In this document: positions 23,118 through 35,690 of the stretch, one piece after another
Position numbering within the stretch: position 1 is the stretch's first letter
Layout of the letters: the number at the start of each line of letters is the position of its first letter
NCBI GenBank assembly: GCA_963556255.1
Contig: OY744617.1
Coordinates: 31,011,566 to 31,075,565 of the forward strand
DNA length: 64,000 bases
Reading direction: 5' to 3'
Origin: Allolobophora icterica
Taxonomy: Eukaryota > Annelida > Clitellata > Crassiclitellata > Lumbricidae
Made by a program: the position numbers and the translations under genes
Notes under the pieces: model-generated
Databases searched by the model: none
Told to the model about the DNA's origin: nothing
What the model saw: only the letters and a program-made list of their open reading frames with translations

Positions 23118-26100
23118 AAACCCAGCATCGTTCGGGTTCTGGTTACATCAAGGACATTCAATGGGAGAATCTAATCCAATGACTTCTATAGCGCCTTTAT
23201 AAACCCAGCATCGTTCTGGTTCTGGTTACATCAAGGGCATTCAATGGGAGAATCTAATCCAATGACTTCTATATCGCCTTTATCAACCCAACACCGTTCT
23301 GGTTCTGGTTACATCAAGGACATTCAATGGGAGAATCTAATCCAATGACTTCTATATCGCCTTTATAAACCCAGCATCGTTCTGGTTCTGGTTACATCAA
23401 GGGCATTCAATGGGAGAATCTAATCCAATGACTTCTATAGCGCCTTTATAAACTCAGCATCGTTCTGGTTCTGGTTACATCAAGGACATTCAATGGGAGA
23501 ATCTAATCCAATGACTTCTATAGCGCCTTTATAAACCCAGCATCGTTCTGGTTCTGGTTACATCAAGGACATTCAATGGGAAAATCTAATCCAATGACTT
23601 CTATTGCGCCTTTATAAACCCAGCATCGTTCTGGTTCTGGTTACATCAAGGGCATTCAATGGGAGAATCTAATCCAATGACTTCTATAGCGCCTTTATAA
23701 ACCCAGCATCGTTCTGGTTCTGGTTACATCAAAGGCATTCAATGGGAGAATCTAATCCAATGACTTCTATAGCGCCTTTATAAACCCAGCATCGTTCTGG
23801 TTCTGGTTACATCAAGGGCATTCAATGGGAGAATCTAATCCAATGACTTTCTATAGCGCCTTTATAAACCCAGCACCTGTTCTGGTTCTGGTTACATCAA
23901 GTGCATTCAATGGGAGAATAGAATCAAATGACTTCTATAGCGCCTTTATAAACCCAGCATCGTTCTGGTTCTGGTTACATCAAGGACATTCAATGGGAGA
24001 ATCTAATCCTATGACTTCTATAGCGCCTTTATAAACCCAGCATCGTTCTGGTTCTGGTTACATCAAGGACATTCAATGGGAGAATCTAATCCTATGACTT
24101 CTATAGCGCCTTTATAAACCCAGCATCGTTCTGGTTCTGGTTACATCAAGGACATTCAATGGGAGAATCTAATCCAATGACTTCTATAGCGCCTTTATAA
24201 ACCCAGCATCGTTCTGGTTCTGGTTACATCAAGGACATTCAATGGGAGAATCTAATCCAATGACTTCTATAGCGCCTTTATAAACCCAGCATCGTTCTGG
24301 TTCTGGTTACATCAAAGGCATTCAATGGGAGAATCTAATCCAATGACTTCTATAGCGCCTTTATAAACCCAGCATCGTTCTGGTTCTGGTTACATCAAAG
24401 GCATTCAATGGGAGAATCTAATCCAATGACTTCTCTAGCGCCTTTATAAACCCAGCATCGTTCTGGTTCTGGTTACATCAAAGGCATTCAATGGGAGAAT
24501 CTCATTCAATGACTTCTATAGCGCCTTTATAAACCCAGCATCGTTCTGGTTCTGGTTACATCAAGGACATTCAATGGGAGAATCTAATCCAATGACTTCT
24601 ATAGAGCCTTTATAAACCCAGCACTGTTATGGTTCTGGTTACATCAAGGGCATTCAATGGGAGAATCTAATCCAATGACTTCTATAGCGCCTTTATAACC
24701 CAGCATCGTTCTGGTTCTGGTTGCATCAAGGACATTCAATGGGAGAATCTAATCCAATGACTTCTATAGCGCCTTTATAACCCAGCATCGTTCTGGTTCT
24801 GGTTACATCAACGACATTCAATGGGAGAATCTAATCCAATGACTTCTATAGCGCCTTTATAACCCAGCATCGTTCTGGTTCTGGTTGCATCAAGGACATT
24901 CAATGGGAGAATCTAATCCAATGACTTCTATAGCGCCTTTATAAACCCAGCATCGTTCTGGTTCTGGTTACATCAAAGGTATTCAATGGGAGAATCTAAT
25001 CCAATGACTTCTATGTCGCCTTTATAAACCCAGCATCGTTCTGGTTCTGGTTACATCAAAGACATTCAATGGGAGAATCTAATCCAATGACTTCTATTGC
25101 GCCTTTATAAACCCAGCACCTGTTCTGGTTCTGGTTACATCAAAGACATTCAATGGGAGAATCTAAACCAATGACTTCTATTGCGCCTTTATAAACCCAG
25201 CATCGTTCTGGTTCTGGTTACATCAAGGACATTCAATGGGAGAATCTAATCCAATGACTTCTATAGCGCCTTTATAAACCCAGCATCGTTCTGGTTCTGG
25301 TTACATCAAGGGCATTCAATGGGAGAATCTAATCCAATGACTTTCTATAGCGCCTTTATAAACCCAGCACCTGTTCTGGTTCTGGTTACATCAAGTGCAT
25401 TCAATGGGAGAATAGAATCAAATGACTTCTATAGCGCCTTTATAAACCCAGCATCGTTCTGGTTCTGGTTACATCAAGGGCATTCAATGGGAGAATCTAA
25501 TCCAATGACTTCTATAGCGCCTTTATAAACCCAGCATCGTTCTAGTTCTGGTTACATCAAGGACATTCAATGGGAGAATCTAATCCAATGACTTCTATAG
25601 CGCCTTTATAAACCCAGCATCGTTCTGGTTCTGGTTACATCAAGGGCATTCAATGGGAGAATCTAATCCAATGACTTCTATAGCGCCTTTATAAACCCAG
25701 CATCGTTCTGGTTCTGGTTACATCAAGGACATTCAATGGGAGAATCTAATCAATGACTTCTATAGCGCCTTTATAAACCCAGCATCGTTCTGGTTCTGGT
25801 TACATCAAGGACATTCAATGGGAGAATCTAATCCAATGACTTCTATAGCGCCTTTATAAACCCAGCATCGTTCTGGTTCTGGTTACATCAAGGACATTCA
25901 ATGGGAGAATCTAATCCAATGACTTCTATAGCGCCTTTATAAACCCAGCATCGTTCTGGTTCTGGTTACATCAAAGGTATTCAATGGGAGAATCTAATCC
26001 AATGACTTCTATATCGCCTTTATAAACCCAGCATCGTTCTGGTTCTGGTTACATCAAAGGCATTCAATGGGAGAATCTAATCCAATGACTTCTATAGCGC

Positions 26101-28163
26101 CTTTATAAACCCAGCATCGTTCTGGTTCTGGTTACATCAAGGGCATTCAATGGGAGAATCTAATCCAATGACTTCTATAGCGCCTTTATAAACCCAGCAT
26201 CGTTCTGGTTCTGGTTACATCAAAGGCATTCAATGGGAGAATCTAATCCAATGACTTCTATAGCGCCTTTATAAACCCAGCATCGTTCTGGTTCTGGTTA
26301 CATCAAGGGCATTCAATGGGAGAATCTAATCCAATGACTTCTATAGCGCCTTTATAAACCCAGCATCGTTCTGGTTCTGGTTACATCAAGGACATTCAAT
26401 GGGAGAATCTAATCCAATGACTTCTATAGCGCCTTTATAAACCCAGCACTGTTCTGGTTCTGGTTACATCATAGGCATTCAATGGGAGAATCTAATCCAA
26501 TGACTTCTATAGCGCCTTTATAAACCCAGCATCGTTCTGGTTCTGGTCACATCAAAGGGCATTCAATGGGAGAATCTAATCCAATGACTTCTATGGCGCC
26601 TTTATAAACCCAGCATCGTTCTGGTTCTGGTTACATCAAGGACATTCAATGGGAGAATCTAATCCAATGACTTCTATAGCGCCTTTATAAACCCAGCATC
26701 GTTCTGGTTCTGGTTACATCAATGGCATTCGATGGGAGAATCTAAACTAATGACTTCTATAGCGCCTTTATAAACCCAGCACTGGTCTGGTTCTGGTTAC
26801 ATCAAGGACATTCAATGGGAGAATCTAATCCAATGACTTCGATAGCGCCTTTATAAACCCAGCATCGTTCTGGTTCTGGTTACATCAAGGGCATTCAATG
26901 GGAGAATCTAATCCAATGACTTCTATGGCGCCTTTATAAACCCAGCATCGTTCTGGTTCTGGTTACATCAAAGGGCATTCAATGGGAGAATCTAATCCAA
27001 TGACTTCTATAGCGCCTTTATAAACCCAGCATCGTTCTGGTTCTGGTTACATCAAGGACATTCAATGGGAGAATCTAATCCAATGACTTCTATAGCGCCT
27101 TTATAAACCCAGCATCGTTCTGGTTCTGGTTACATCAAGGACATTCAATGGGAGAATCTAATCCAATGACTTCTATAGCGCCTTTATAAACCCAGCATCG
27201 TTCTGGTTACATCAAGGACATTCAATGGGAGAATCTAATCCAATGACTTCTATAGCGCCTTTATAAACCCAGCATCGTTCTGGTTACATCAAGGACATTC
27301 AATGGGAGAATCTAATCCAATGACTTCTATAGCGCCTTTATAAACCCAGCATCGTTCTGGTTCTGGTCACATCAAAGGTATTCAATGGGAGAATCTAATC
27401 CAATGACTTCTATGGCGCCTTTATAAACCCAGCATCGTTCTGGTTCTGGTTACATCAAGGACATTCAATGGGAGAATCTAATCCAATTACTTCTATAACG
27501 CCTTTATAAACCAAGCATCGTTCTGGTTCTGGTTACATCAAGGACATTCAATGGGAGAATCTAATCCAATGACTTCTATAGCGCCTTTATAAACCCAGCA
27601 TCGTTCTGGTTCTGGTTACATCAAGGGCATTCAATGGGAGAATCTAATCCAATGACTTCTATAGCGCCTTTATAAACCCAGCATCGTTCTGGTTCTGGTT
27701 ACATCAAGGACATTCAATGGGAGAATCTAATCAATGACTTCTATAGCGCCTTTATAAACCCAGCATCGTTCTGGTTCTGGTTACATCAAGGACATTCAAT
27801 GGGAGAATCTAATCCAATGACTTCTATAGCGCCTTTATAAACCCAGCATCGTTCTGGTTCTGGTTACATCAAGGACATTCAATGGGAGAATCTAATCAAT
27901 GACTTCTATAGCGCCTTTATAAACCCAGCATCGTTCTGGTTCTGGTTACATCAAGGACATTCAATGGGAGAATCGCATCCAATGACTTCTATAGCGCCTT
28001 TATAAACCCAGCAATTGTTCTGGTTCTGGTTACATCAAAGACATTCAATGGGAGAATCTCATTCAATGACTTCTATAGCGCCTTTATGAACCCAGCATCG
28101 TTCTGGTTCTGGTTACATCAATGGCATTCAATGGGAGAATCTAATCCAATGACTTCTATAGCG
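23118..28163 (+). repeat. 83-bp minisatellite array B, about 61 copies
   Basis: Same unit and orientation as array A. It includes a second-order duplication of exactly 1494 bp (18 units): the marker pair ATGACTTTCTATAG and CATCAAGTGCATTC occurs at about 23846/23895 and 25340/25389. Two adjacent units near 27200-27290 have lost a GGTTCT step. The last unit decays at about 28163. Confidence 0.95.
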
Positions 28164-28807
28164 ACCATTCACAATGCACAAAGAATCAAGCGATGGTCGA
28201 TTCCAAAAACCATTGCCAAAGTTATAGTCCATTGCAATTGTAATATGTGTGAGTCTAAGTGCAAGAAAATAAGAAAGATAAGTTTGATGTCTAATAAATA
28301 TTTTTTGTCGACTATGTAGACATGTCTTTAAAAAGATGTTTTGATTGAATGGGAATAAAATGCAATACATACTACATTGTGACACGTCTTTTATATTTTA
28401 GAGTACATTGTGTAGTATATATTTTATTCTTTTTTAAGTTAAATCTTGGCCACTGCAGATTGCTAAGCAGAACGTGATTCCACGAGTTGAATCAATACCG
28501 TTTGTAATAGGCCCTAGTATATTTTATTAAAGATTACTTATCAATAAAGATGTTTATCATTCGTAGGGTTAGAGTCAAGAGCTTCTGGTTGCCATGAGAT
28601 AGATGGTTAGCTGAAACTAGACAGTCTACTAAACATGTTTGGTCGAAAATTTATGTGAGAGATAAAGGTGATTGATGGCACTTGATATGTGAGATAAACT
28701 AGAATGCAGTTCTTCCTTCTGCTTCTGCTAATGACGATGATGACGGCGATAATGATGATTGTGATGAGTTCTATAGAACGTAGAATTGCAGATGTTTTTC
28801 GTTTAGG
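28164..28807 (+). other. Conserved spacer upstream of the Mab-21 pseudogene B
   Basis: Homologous to the spacers in units A and C. It ends in GTTTTTCGTTTAG just before the ATG at 28808, keeping the possible splice acceptor. It has no microsatellite expansion. Confidence 0.5.
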
Positions 28808-31674
28808 ATGTCTGAACAGGTGGGTAAATCGAATGAAGAAATGGCATCTGGGTTCATCGCTAGCACGTGCCAATTACTTCCAAAGTCATTTCCTCTTGTT
28901 TCTGATTATATGCAAAGCGTAATAGCGTCCTGGAGCACTGCACCATATGACTACACAATTTTGTGTGGCAGCCATGCTGAGTTCTATATCCGAACACCGA
29001 ATGTTTGCATTGATGACGTAGATGTCTTGATCGCCAGAGTTGATGAGCTGGCCTTCAGTGGCGATTTTCCAGTGTTGCCAAGAGATATGAGTGGCCTAGC
29101 AGATGCAATCAACTGTTACAAGATTGTATCATATCATGGATTTCCAGGTTTTGTTCGACTACGATATCTCGGGAAAATGAATTATAATTGGAAATATAAA
29201 AAGTACAAATTTAAGCATACAGCTCTTTCAGACGACTACGCGATGCTAGATATGGATTTTATTAAAAATATGTATTCTTCTGGTTTAATCTTAAGAAACG
29301 AGATGACAGGAACAATTAGTGGTCCAGCAATTAAACATCGAAGCGATACGTCTGATGGTCATTGTTTCGAACGTGATTTCGTCCGCAGCGTGTGGTGCCC
29401 ACAATGGCCTAAACAAGCCCAAGGTTGGCTTACACGACCTAGGAATAATGGATGGCCGACCATTGGTACAATCGCCGACGTTACACAAAATGGTTGTCAT
29501 TTTGTTTTCGTTAAGCATCGTTCTTGCAGAGACGATAAACTACAGTGGAGGTTTTCATTTTCATTGGCAGAGGTAATTTTACTTCAGAGTTGGACTCAAA
29601 TTCAACAGATTGTTTACCATTTGTTGAGATTCTTCTGCAAGAGAGAATTAATACAAAAGGAGTGTCCGAAAGAGGACGAGGTTCTCTGTACGTATCATTT
29701 AAAGACGCTGATGTTATGGACCTGTGAAGAGATGTCGCCGGAATGGTGGAATTCCTCTTCTGCTATTACGATCTGCTGTGTTATTGAAGAACGCTTTCAG
29801 ACTGGCTACAGAAGAGGCACTGCCCGAACTATTTCATTCCTGAAGCAAATTTATTTCATGAATCATCGAGCTCCACAGTCCAAGACAAGATTGAGAAACG
29901 ACTAAATGAATTCCGAAATTCTGGCAACCTTTGCCATTGGTTCGTGGAAAATTACATACTGCCATTCATTCGGAGACATTTCAAGTTTAAAAGCACAATG
30001 GAGGTAATGCCGCATTTAGTGGATTTCATCATGGCCTTCTTTAAGTTTTGGAAAGTGACTGAATCAGAATCACTGGAACTTTATTTCTATCTCACATTCG
30101 CATATTCACATGAGCACGGTCGCATTATAATAAAAGGTGGATTAAGTTCAGGACTGCGACAGAGTTTCGTATCAGGATATAATACAAGATGTTTTGAATC
30201 GGAACTACAAGTGAAAGAGCTTTCAACAATTCAGAACGTCTCTTGTTTCACGTGCTATGTCATCCTACTGTTTATCTTGCATGCAGCATATGGTTTAAGC
30301 TGCGGAGAGATTTCATGGGATAGCAGTCTCTTTGTTGAATTTGTCAATGGAATTTCGACACAACGAAAAAATGCAAGGTCTCAGTATCATAACTTTCCGA
30401 CAGCGTACACAGCACAAAGTTGTCAGTTTCAATTTCTGCGTGCTCAGGGTCTCATGCAAAATTTAACTCGATCGAATAGTCGTCCAGAATTTCAACTACT
30501 GTCTCTCATGTCAAAACAATTTCTTATCAGAGCTTTAGAACACGAAGATTCTAAATGCAACGGCATTGCTCCTGCAGCTTTGGCCTATCTAGCTGCTATC
30601 CACTTTGCTACATCCGAACACCAACTAGCAATACGATTCTGCTTGTCAGTTCTCCTGGATCAGTCTTCCCAAGAGGATAGTGAGACACTGAATGCAGGTT
30701 GTTTGTTGTTTATTGACGATGTCGCAAGAATCGTTGGATTCTGTGTTCTTCAGAAGAAGATTAATGGCAATAATCTTCATTACAATGGCAGGTGTATTTA
30801 TCTTGATCTTCGTCTTTCACCCAAGACCTTTGCTCATTATTTAACTGTATTATCTGTCGAAAAAGGAATATCCAAACACTCGTATTTTTATGGTGATTTG
30901 CAGGATTCAGCATTTCCAATGGACGAACATTTGAAGGCTTTAATGAAGTGCACTGTTTCGATGAGGTCAGGTTCTCATTTGAATGCAACCAGACAGGTCG
31001 TTTATCACAGAACAGATATTTTGACTGAAACCCTGGCTTCAACTATGAATCCTTTGACAGTCAGAAAAACAGTAATTGATGTTCTGATGGAATATGCTCT
31101 AGATAATATGATCTCATTCTACAATGTGATTCGCAACGACTTAGGCATCCAGTGCAAAACAGCTGACTGCTATCGCGCTTTGTACCTTTACAAGTGTCGC
31201 CAATACGATAAAGTGCAGTATTTGTGTGAGCGAATTCTACAAGAGCCTGATCTTCGGAGCGATTTGAAGATATTGTCATTGGCGAATGTTTTGTTGTTGC
31301 CACCGCTTAACACTTTTTTCGATAGAGACGTACAGTCGTTGCTTGGATTTCATTCACTCTTTTTTTATTTATCACCTTCGAATGATGCTATGGGGAAAAT
31401 TAAGATAACTACCGAGTCAACGTTTGAACACTGGTTTGCCCGATATATATACTATAAGAGGAGTGCACTGTTTTGTTTTCTTGACTGCTCCATTAATAGC
31501 CACTATTTTCTTGGAAGATATTTCCTTGCAAAATATTTGCAAATCCGATGCTACATTGATTGCAATCTTCCGTATTCAAAAGCATTGACTGAATTTACTG
31601 ATCAGAAAACAAATCTTCCGTTTGAACACATCATTCGCACGTTTCTTCTACGAAAGCTTCGTAACAAAAAATAA
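28808..31674 (+). pseudogene. Mab-21 / cGAS-like protein B, frameshifted
   Basis: This paralogue of genes A and C keeps the same start (ATGTCTGAACAG) and all Mab-21 motifs, including CGS...DDVDV and RDFV. The frame is lost just after YHLKTLMLW...AITICC. Compared with the paralogues, 2 nt are missing after 29780 and 1 nt is gained near 29792, a net -1. The original frame stops at 29905. The rest of the gene is open in the shifted frame to 31674, with the C-terminal TPR-like segment (CYRALYLYKCRQYDKVQYLC) still present. With only one visible lesion it is either a young pseudogene, a truncated ~365-residue enzyme domain, or a sequencing error. Confidence 0.8.
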
Positions 31675-31984
31675 TTCAAGAGTTTTATCGTATCAATGAC
31701 CGGGTTGAGTTTTCGTATGAAAATTGCTTTTCGTGATATGTGATTCTGAAGAACGAGACATACTTCTAAAGTATTGCTGCGTGACCCGGCAATCGCTGGA
31801 AAGCCAATACATAGTCTTGAAAGTTTTCGCTGTTCTAGTGTGGAGACTTGGAAAAACTTCTATTCTGGCGTGTCAGTGTAACGCGATTTGAAACTAGCAT
31901 AATGGAAGCTGGAGATCCAAACAGGAAGACAGTTTCGTCGTAATTAAGAAGATGTCGCCTCCACCTTCTTGCTCTGCAACAAAA

Positions 31985-32283
31985 GGAGGAAGACGTTTGA
32001 AGAAGCGTTACAACACCACAGGATGGCTGTCCATCTTCTAAGACGTCTTTGGTGTCGGCAACACTCGAACTGAGAGTTGAATGTTCTAAAGACAGAAATA
32101 TTGTTGGCTTTTACTCCAGAGTATGTTCCTGTTCCTCCTCACTACCGTCTTCTTCAACCTCTGCTCGACAGATTGTATACTGCAATGTGGAACTCCGGCG
32201 CCTGTGATTCTTTTTTAGACAGGCAACTTGAAATAAAAGCTGCTATATTTGATTGGTTCTCTATCAGACCAACGGAACTCTGA
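31985..32283 (+). repeat. Conserved downstream module, copy B1
   Basis: First of two tandem copies in unit B. It carries an extra ~60 bp in the middle relative to the other copies, which joins the second half into an open stretch ending ...FDWFSIRPTEL at the TGA of 32281-32283. No recognisable family. Confidence 0.5.
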
Positions 32284-32316
32284 ATGTGACTTTATTCTGT
32301 CTTTCCGCCTTCTTAG

Positions 32317-32570
32317 AGGAAGGCATTTGAAGAAGCGTTACAGCACCACAGTATGGCTGTCAGTCTTCTAAGTCTCCTAAGACGTCTCTGGTGCCGGAGA
32401 CACTCAAGCTGAAGTTGATTGCTCCAAAAACAGAAATAATTCACTCTTTCCTGCACAGCAGGTTCCTGTTCCTTTTTCAACACCTGGATCATTGATCGTA
32501 CTACCACAGGCAACTAGAAAGAAAAGTTTCTATACTTGATTGGTTCTCCATAAGACCAACGGTACTCTGA
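32317..32570 (+). repeat. Conserved downstream module, copy B2
   Basis: Second tandem copy in unit B. It keeps the FEEALQHHSMAVSLL stretch with an in-frame 6-nt duplication (SLLSLLRR), and ends at the equivalent TGA (32568-32570). Confidence 0.5.
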
Positions 32571-32704
32571 ACTCTTTATACCGTCAGTCTTTCAGGAAGA
32601 TTCTTCACATGAATGTTCTATATGTGCGGCGATGAATTCTCCAGCCATTCTAGCACCACCCATTTGAGAATAAACTGTTGAACAATTTCATGCGTTCTTC
32701 AAAA

Positions 32705-32954
32705 ACTTATAGTTATATCAGATTTCGTGACACTACATTACGGTACAACTCGTTCTATGAAGAATAAGCTCAACACCTTTCAAAAACGATACATGAGGAG
32801 AAACCTGAGAATTCCCTACAATACCCAGGTAACTAACGCTGAAGTATGGAGACGCACAAGATCAACCTCTGTTGCAAAGATGATCAAAACAAAGACATTC
32901 GGTCACACTCAGCATTTTGCTGGCAGATTGGACCCTGATCGAGCATTGCCGTAG
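32705..32954 (+). pseudogene. LINE reverse-transcriptase C-terminal relic, unit B copy
   Basis: About 75 codons read YGTTRSMKNKLNTFQKRYMR, RILR-like RNLRIPYN, VTNAEVWRRT, FGHTQHFAG and LDPDRALP. This is the pattern of the region after the RT domain in LINEs (YG...NKL..FQ.R.LR.ILRI, VTN.EV..RT, FGH..R.DP.R). Copies in units A (15500) and C (48520) are more damaged, so the insertion predates the triplication. The rest of the element is gone. Confidence 0.65.
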
Positions 32955-33916
32955 CGAGGGGTGTTCCAGTTGTGCCATGGAACAGGGAGCAACTCAAGTG
33001 TGGGCGCAAATTTTGAGAAGGAATGATTTAATTATTAAACTAATTACTTTCTCTTGTAATATATAGCATCCATTTAAAATGAAATTAATGTGACACAATT
33101 AAGTAACAACAAATAAAGGTGTGTATATAATAATATTAATAGATAGATACCTGACGTTATTGGTTAAGTTGAGCTTTGAGGGCGGGCGCTACATTTACCC
33201 TTGGCACAGAGCGAAATTATACGTTGTTAGGTTTGTGCGATCGTAATAGATATAAAACCACAGGCATGACAGGACTCGAGAAAAAGAAAGAGCAATCGGA
33301 CGATCGTGGCATGCATGAACCCGAACGGTTGAAACAGACTTCAATCAGTTGAACCTCTGCAATGCTCTTCAAAAACTTGGCGCTTAATCTAACTGACTGG
33401 AAGAAAGTGTAGTGTTCGTGGCAGCGATGAAGCCTAGAACGTGACAATAAAGAAGGAGAGTGACCCACTTTTTGGCGGACAGTGGCAATAGCAAGGCCGA
33501 TGGATTTGTATTCAGCATTGCTCCATATATATGCAGTGCATCAGAAATTCTCAGATTCCATTTATCTTGGCAGAATTATAAAATGAGCGAATAACTTATG
33601 TGAAAATCATTTGACTAAATGCTACATGCTTTTGGTTTTAATGACTTAATTAGGTATGTAATTTTTGTTTGTTAGATTAAATCTGTGGTCAAATAAAGCA
33701 TTTGCAAAAATACGATTTCGACGATATTCGTTGAGACTTTGACGATGAAAATAAAAGATAGGCCTAATGCGATTACTAACACGAAAGGAAGTCGGGCAAT
33801 CCCTAAAGCCCCGAAGAAGGAGCAGACACATGCGTGAAATACTGTATTAGTGACTTCATTCTTTGATCTCGTCTCCTGGGCATTGAAGCATAGTGGCTTT
33901 TATCGCGTCGTAGTAC

Positions 33917-34470
33917 CAGTGATGGGCAATAGTTAACTAAAAAGTTGCTAACTTTTAGTTTAACTAAATTTTTTGGGTTAAGGATGAAGTTTAACTAAAA
34001 ATAAATAGTTTAGTTAAAACCATAGTTGAACTAAAAAAATTTAGTTGGTAACTAAAAAGTTTAACTAAAAATATCAGCAATACGCAACTATTTTTCGCAA
34101 TGAACATTGAACACTGTGAACAACTCAACGCGAAACTTATTGATTAACACTGCATGGTTTTAGCATTGTTTTCAAATTCATACACTACTTACAGTATGCC
34201 TGTAACTGTATGCTAGGAGAGTACACATTGTACAGTTTGAAGGTGAAATTGTCATTGACGCTCTGCATTACTACAGTTCACTTAAGCTCTGTTAGGCCTA
34301 TTGTGAAAATGTTTGTCATAAAAAGTTGGAAAAATGTTTAACTACTGTTTTTTAGATTAGCCTAGTTAACTACTTTCCAAAATTAGTTGCAACTTTAGTT
34401 AAACTATATTCTTTTAGTTGGAAAATAGTTTTAGTTTAACTAAAAAAAAATAGTTTAGTGCCCGTCACTG
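33917..34470. mobile_element. hAT-like MITE 3 (554 bp)
   Basis: The ends are CAGTGATGGGCAATAGTTAA and, inverted, TTTAGTGCCCGTCACTG. The 8-bp target duplication CGTAGTAC is perfect (33909-33916 and 34471-34478). Arms are full of TTTAGTTTAACTAAA palindromes. No transposase is encoded. The equivalent position in unit A (about 16730) is uninterrupted. Confidence 0.92.
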
Positions 34471-34478
34471 CGTAGTAC

Positions 34479-35686
34479 ATGGACATTGATTCTGGGTCAC
34501 GCTGCATCAAAGTAGTCAGTGCTGATGGATGTTAGTAATTCCAGGCGATGAAATGTCTTTAGCTTACACGATTTTCTATTGGAAAGTAGTCAACAATGAA
34601 AATCCGTTAAAGTATGACCGAAAGCCGAATGGCCAGAGAAATAACAACAACAACAATGATAACAACAACAATAAAAACAACAACAATAATAATAATTTTA
34701 ATATTATTAATAATAATAACCTATCATATCTATCCTAAGAACTCACCAACATTGCACCTGCTGCAATCTGTGCAGGTTTCCATTCCAAATGGACGGAAAG
34801 CCTCTTCCACTTCCCCTGTTCCGTCGCATTGTCCCACTTCTAAACACCATCCACCGTAGTCGTCTGACTGTCCTTGAACTAAAGCTTATAAGTAGGATAA
34901 TGGTAAGGGCGAAACCATAGGCGCCTAATAAGAATTTAACTGCCTAATATAATTACTATAATTGCACGACTTCCGTTTTCGGGTCATGCCAGTCCTTAGC
35001 ATGGATAATAGAGGAGGGCGATGCAGTCATATTCATTGTGACATTAATCAGCGTCGCTAAACGGAAGCTACTCACCAGTAATTCTTCCACTGTTGTTTTC
35101 GGGTTGTGCCGTTCTCAAGTGAGTTGGATAATGGGGGGGGGGTGCTAATCATCTTCGTATAATGACACAACATCGCTAAACAAAATTATGACCTACCATT
35201 GAAAAATTTGTTGACATTTGGAACAAGTCCACAGTAATTCCTCGTCGAAGCTTAGTTACAAGCATGCCTAATTGTTCTACAAAGTCACACGATGACACGG
35301 TGTCGATGGTTATTCTCATAACCTCAGCAATGACCATAGTCAGGAAAACCCACCAGTACATGTCTGACTTCAACGTTGTACCATCATCGGAAAGAACTCA
35401 TTTCACTCTGTTTACTCTTCAAGGTAACGTTGGATGACCTTTTATTTCAAGAAATAATCTGATGCATTAGTTGATAGGTACCTCCATTTAAGTGGGACAT
35501 GTAAAATATGTGTGTTTGAAATCAAGTTCAGGTATAGGAATGTAAAGGATTCTATGACATCCTGTTTTCGTCAATACTTTGGGGTTGTATCAAATTGGCC
35601 TACTTGCAAACCTTCTTCGTTAAAATTATAAACAAACGATTAAATACTGTCTTCTCAGCGAGATGCCTTCCTCAGAACGAAGTCTC
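34479..35686. other. Non-coding stretch of unit B with an AAC/AAT microsatellite
   Basis: An ACA/AAT-rich tract occupies 34641-34720. A ~130-bp imperfect tandem duplication (TTTTCGGGT.ATGCC, GGATAATRG, CATCGCTAAAC) covers about 34965-35180, with a G10 run at 35132-35142. From about 35400 the sequence matches 22165 of unit A. No gene is supported. Confidence 0.5.
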
Positions 35687-35690
35687 AATT

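Larger units (their letters stand above)
31675..33908. other. Shared non-coding downstream region of unit B
   Basis: It aligns with 14802-16750 of unit A. It contains two tandem copies of the conserved module and the best-preserved LINE relic. Beyond 33050 it is AT-rich with conserved blocks (GATACCTGACGTTATTG, CAAATAAAGCATTTGCAAA). No intact gene. Confidence 0.6.

Noticed and set aside
35101..35400. Minus-strand ORF 35176-35373 as a small membrane protein
   Set aside because: Not conserved in units A or C, and it overlaps an imperfect tandem duplication.
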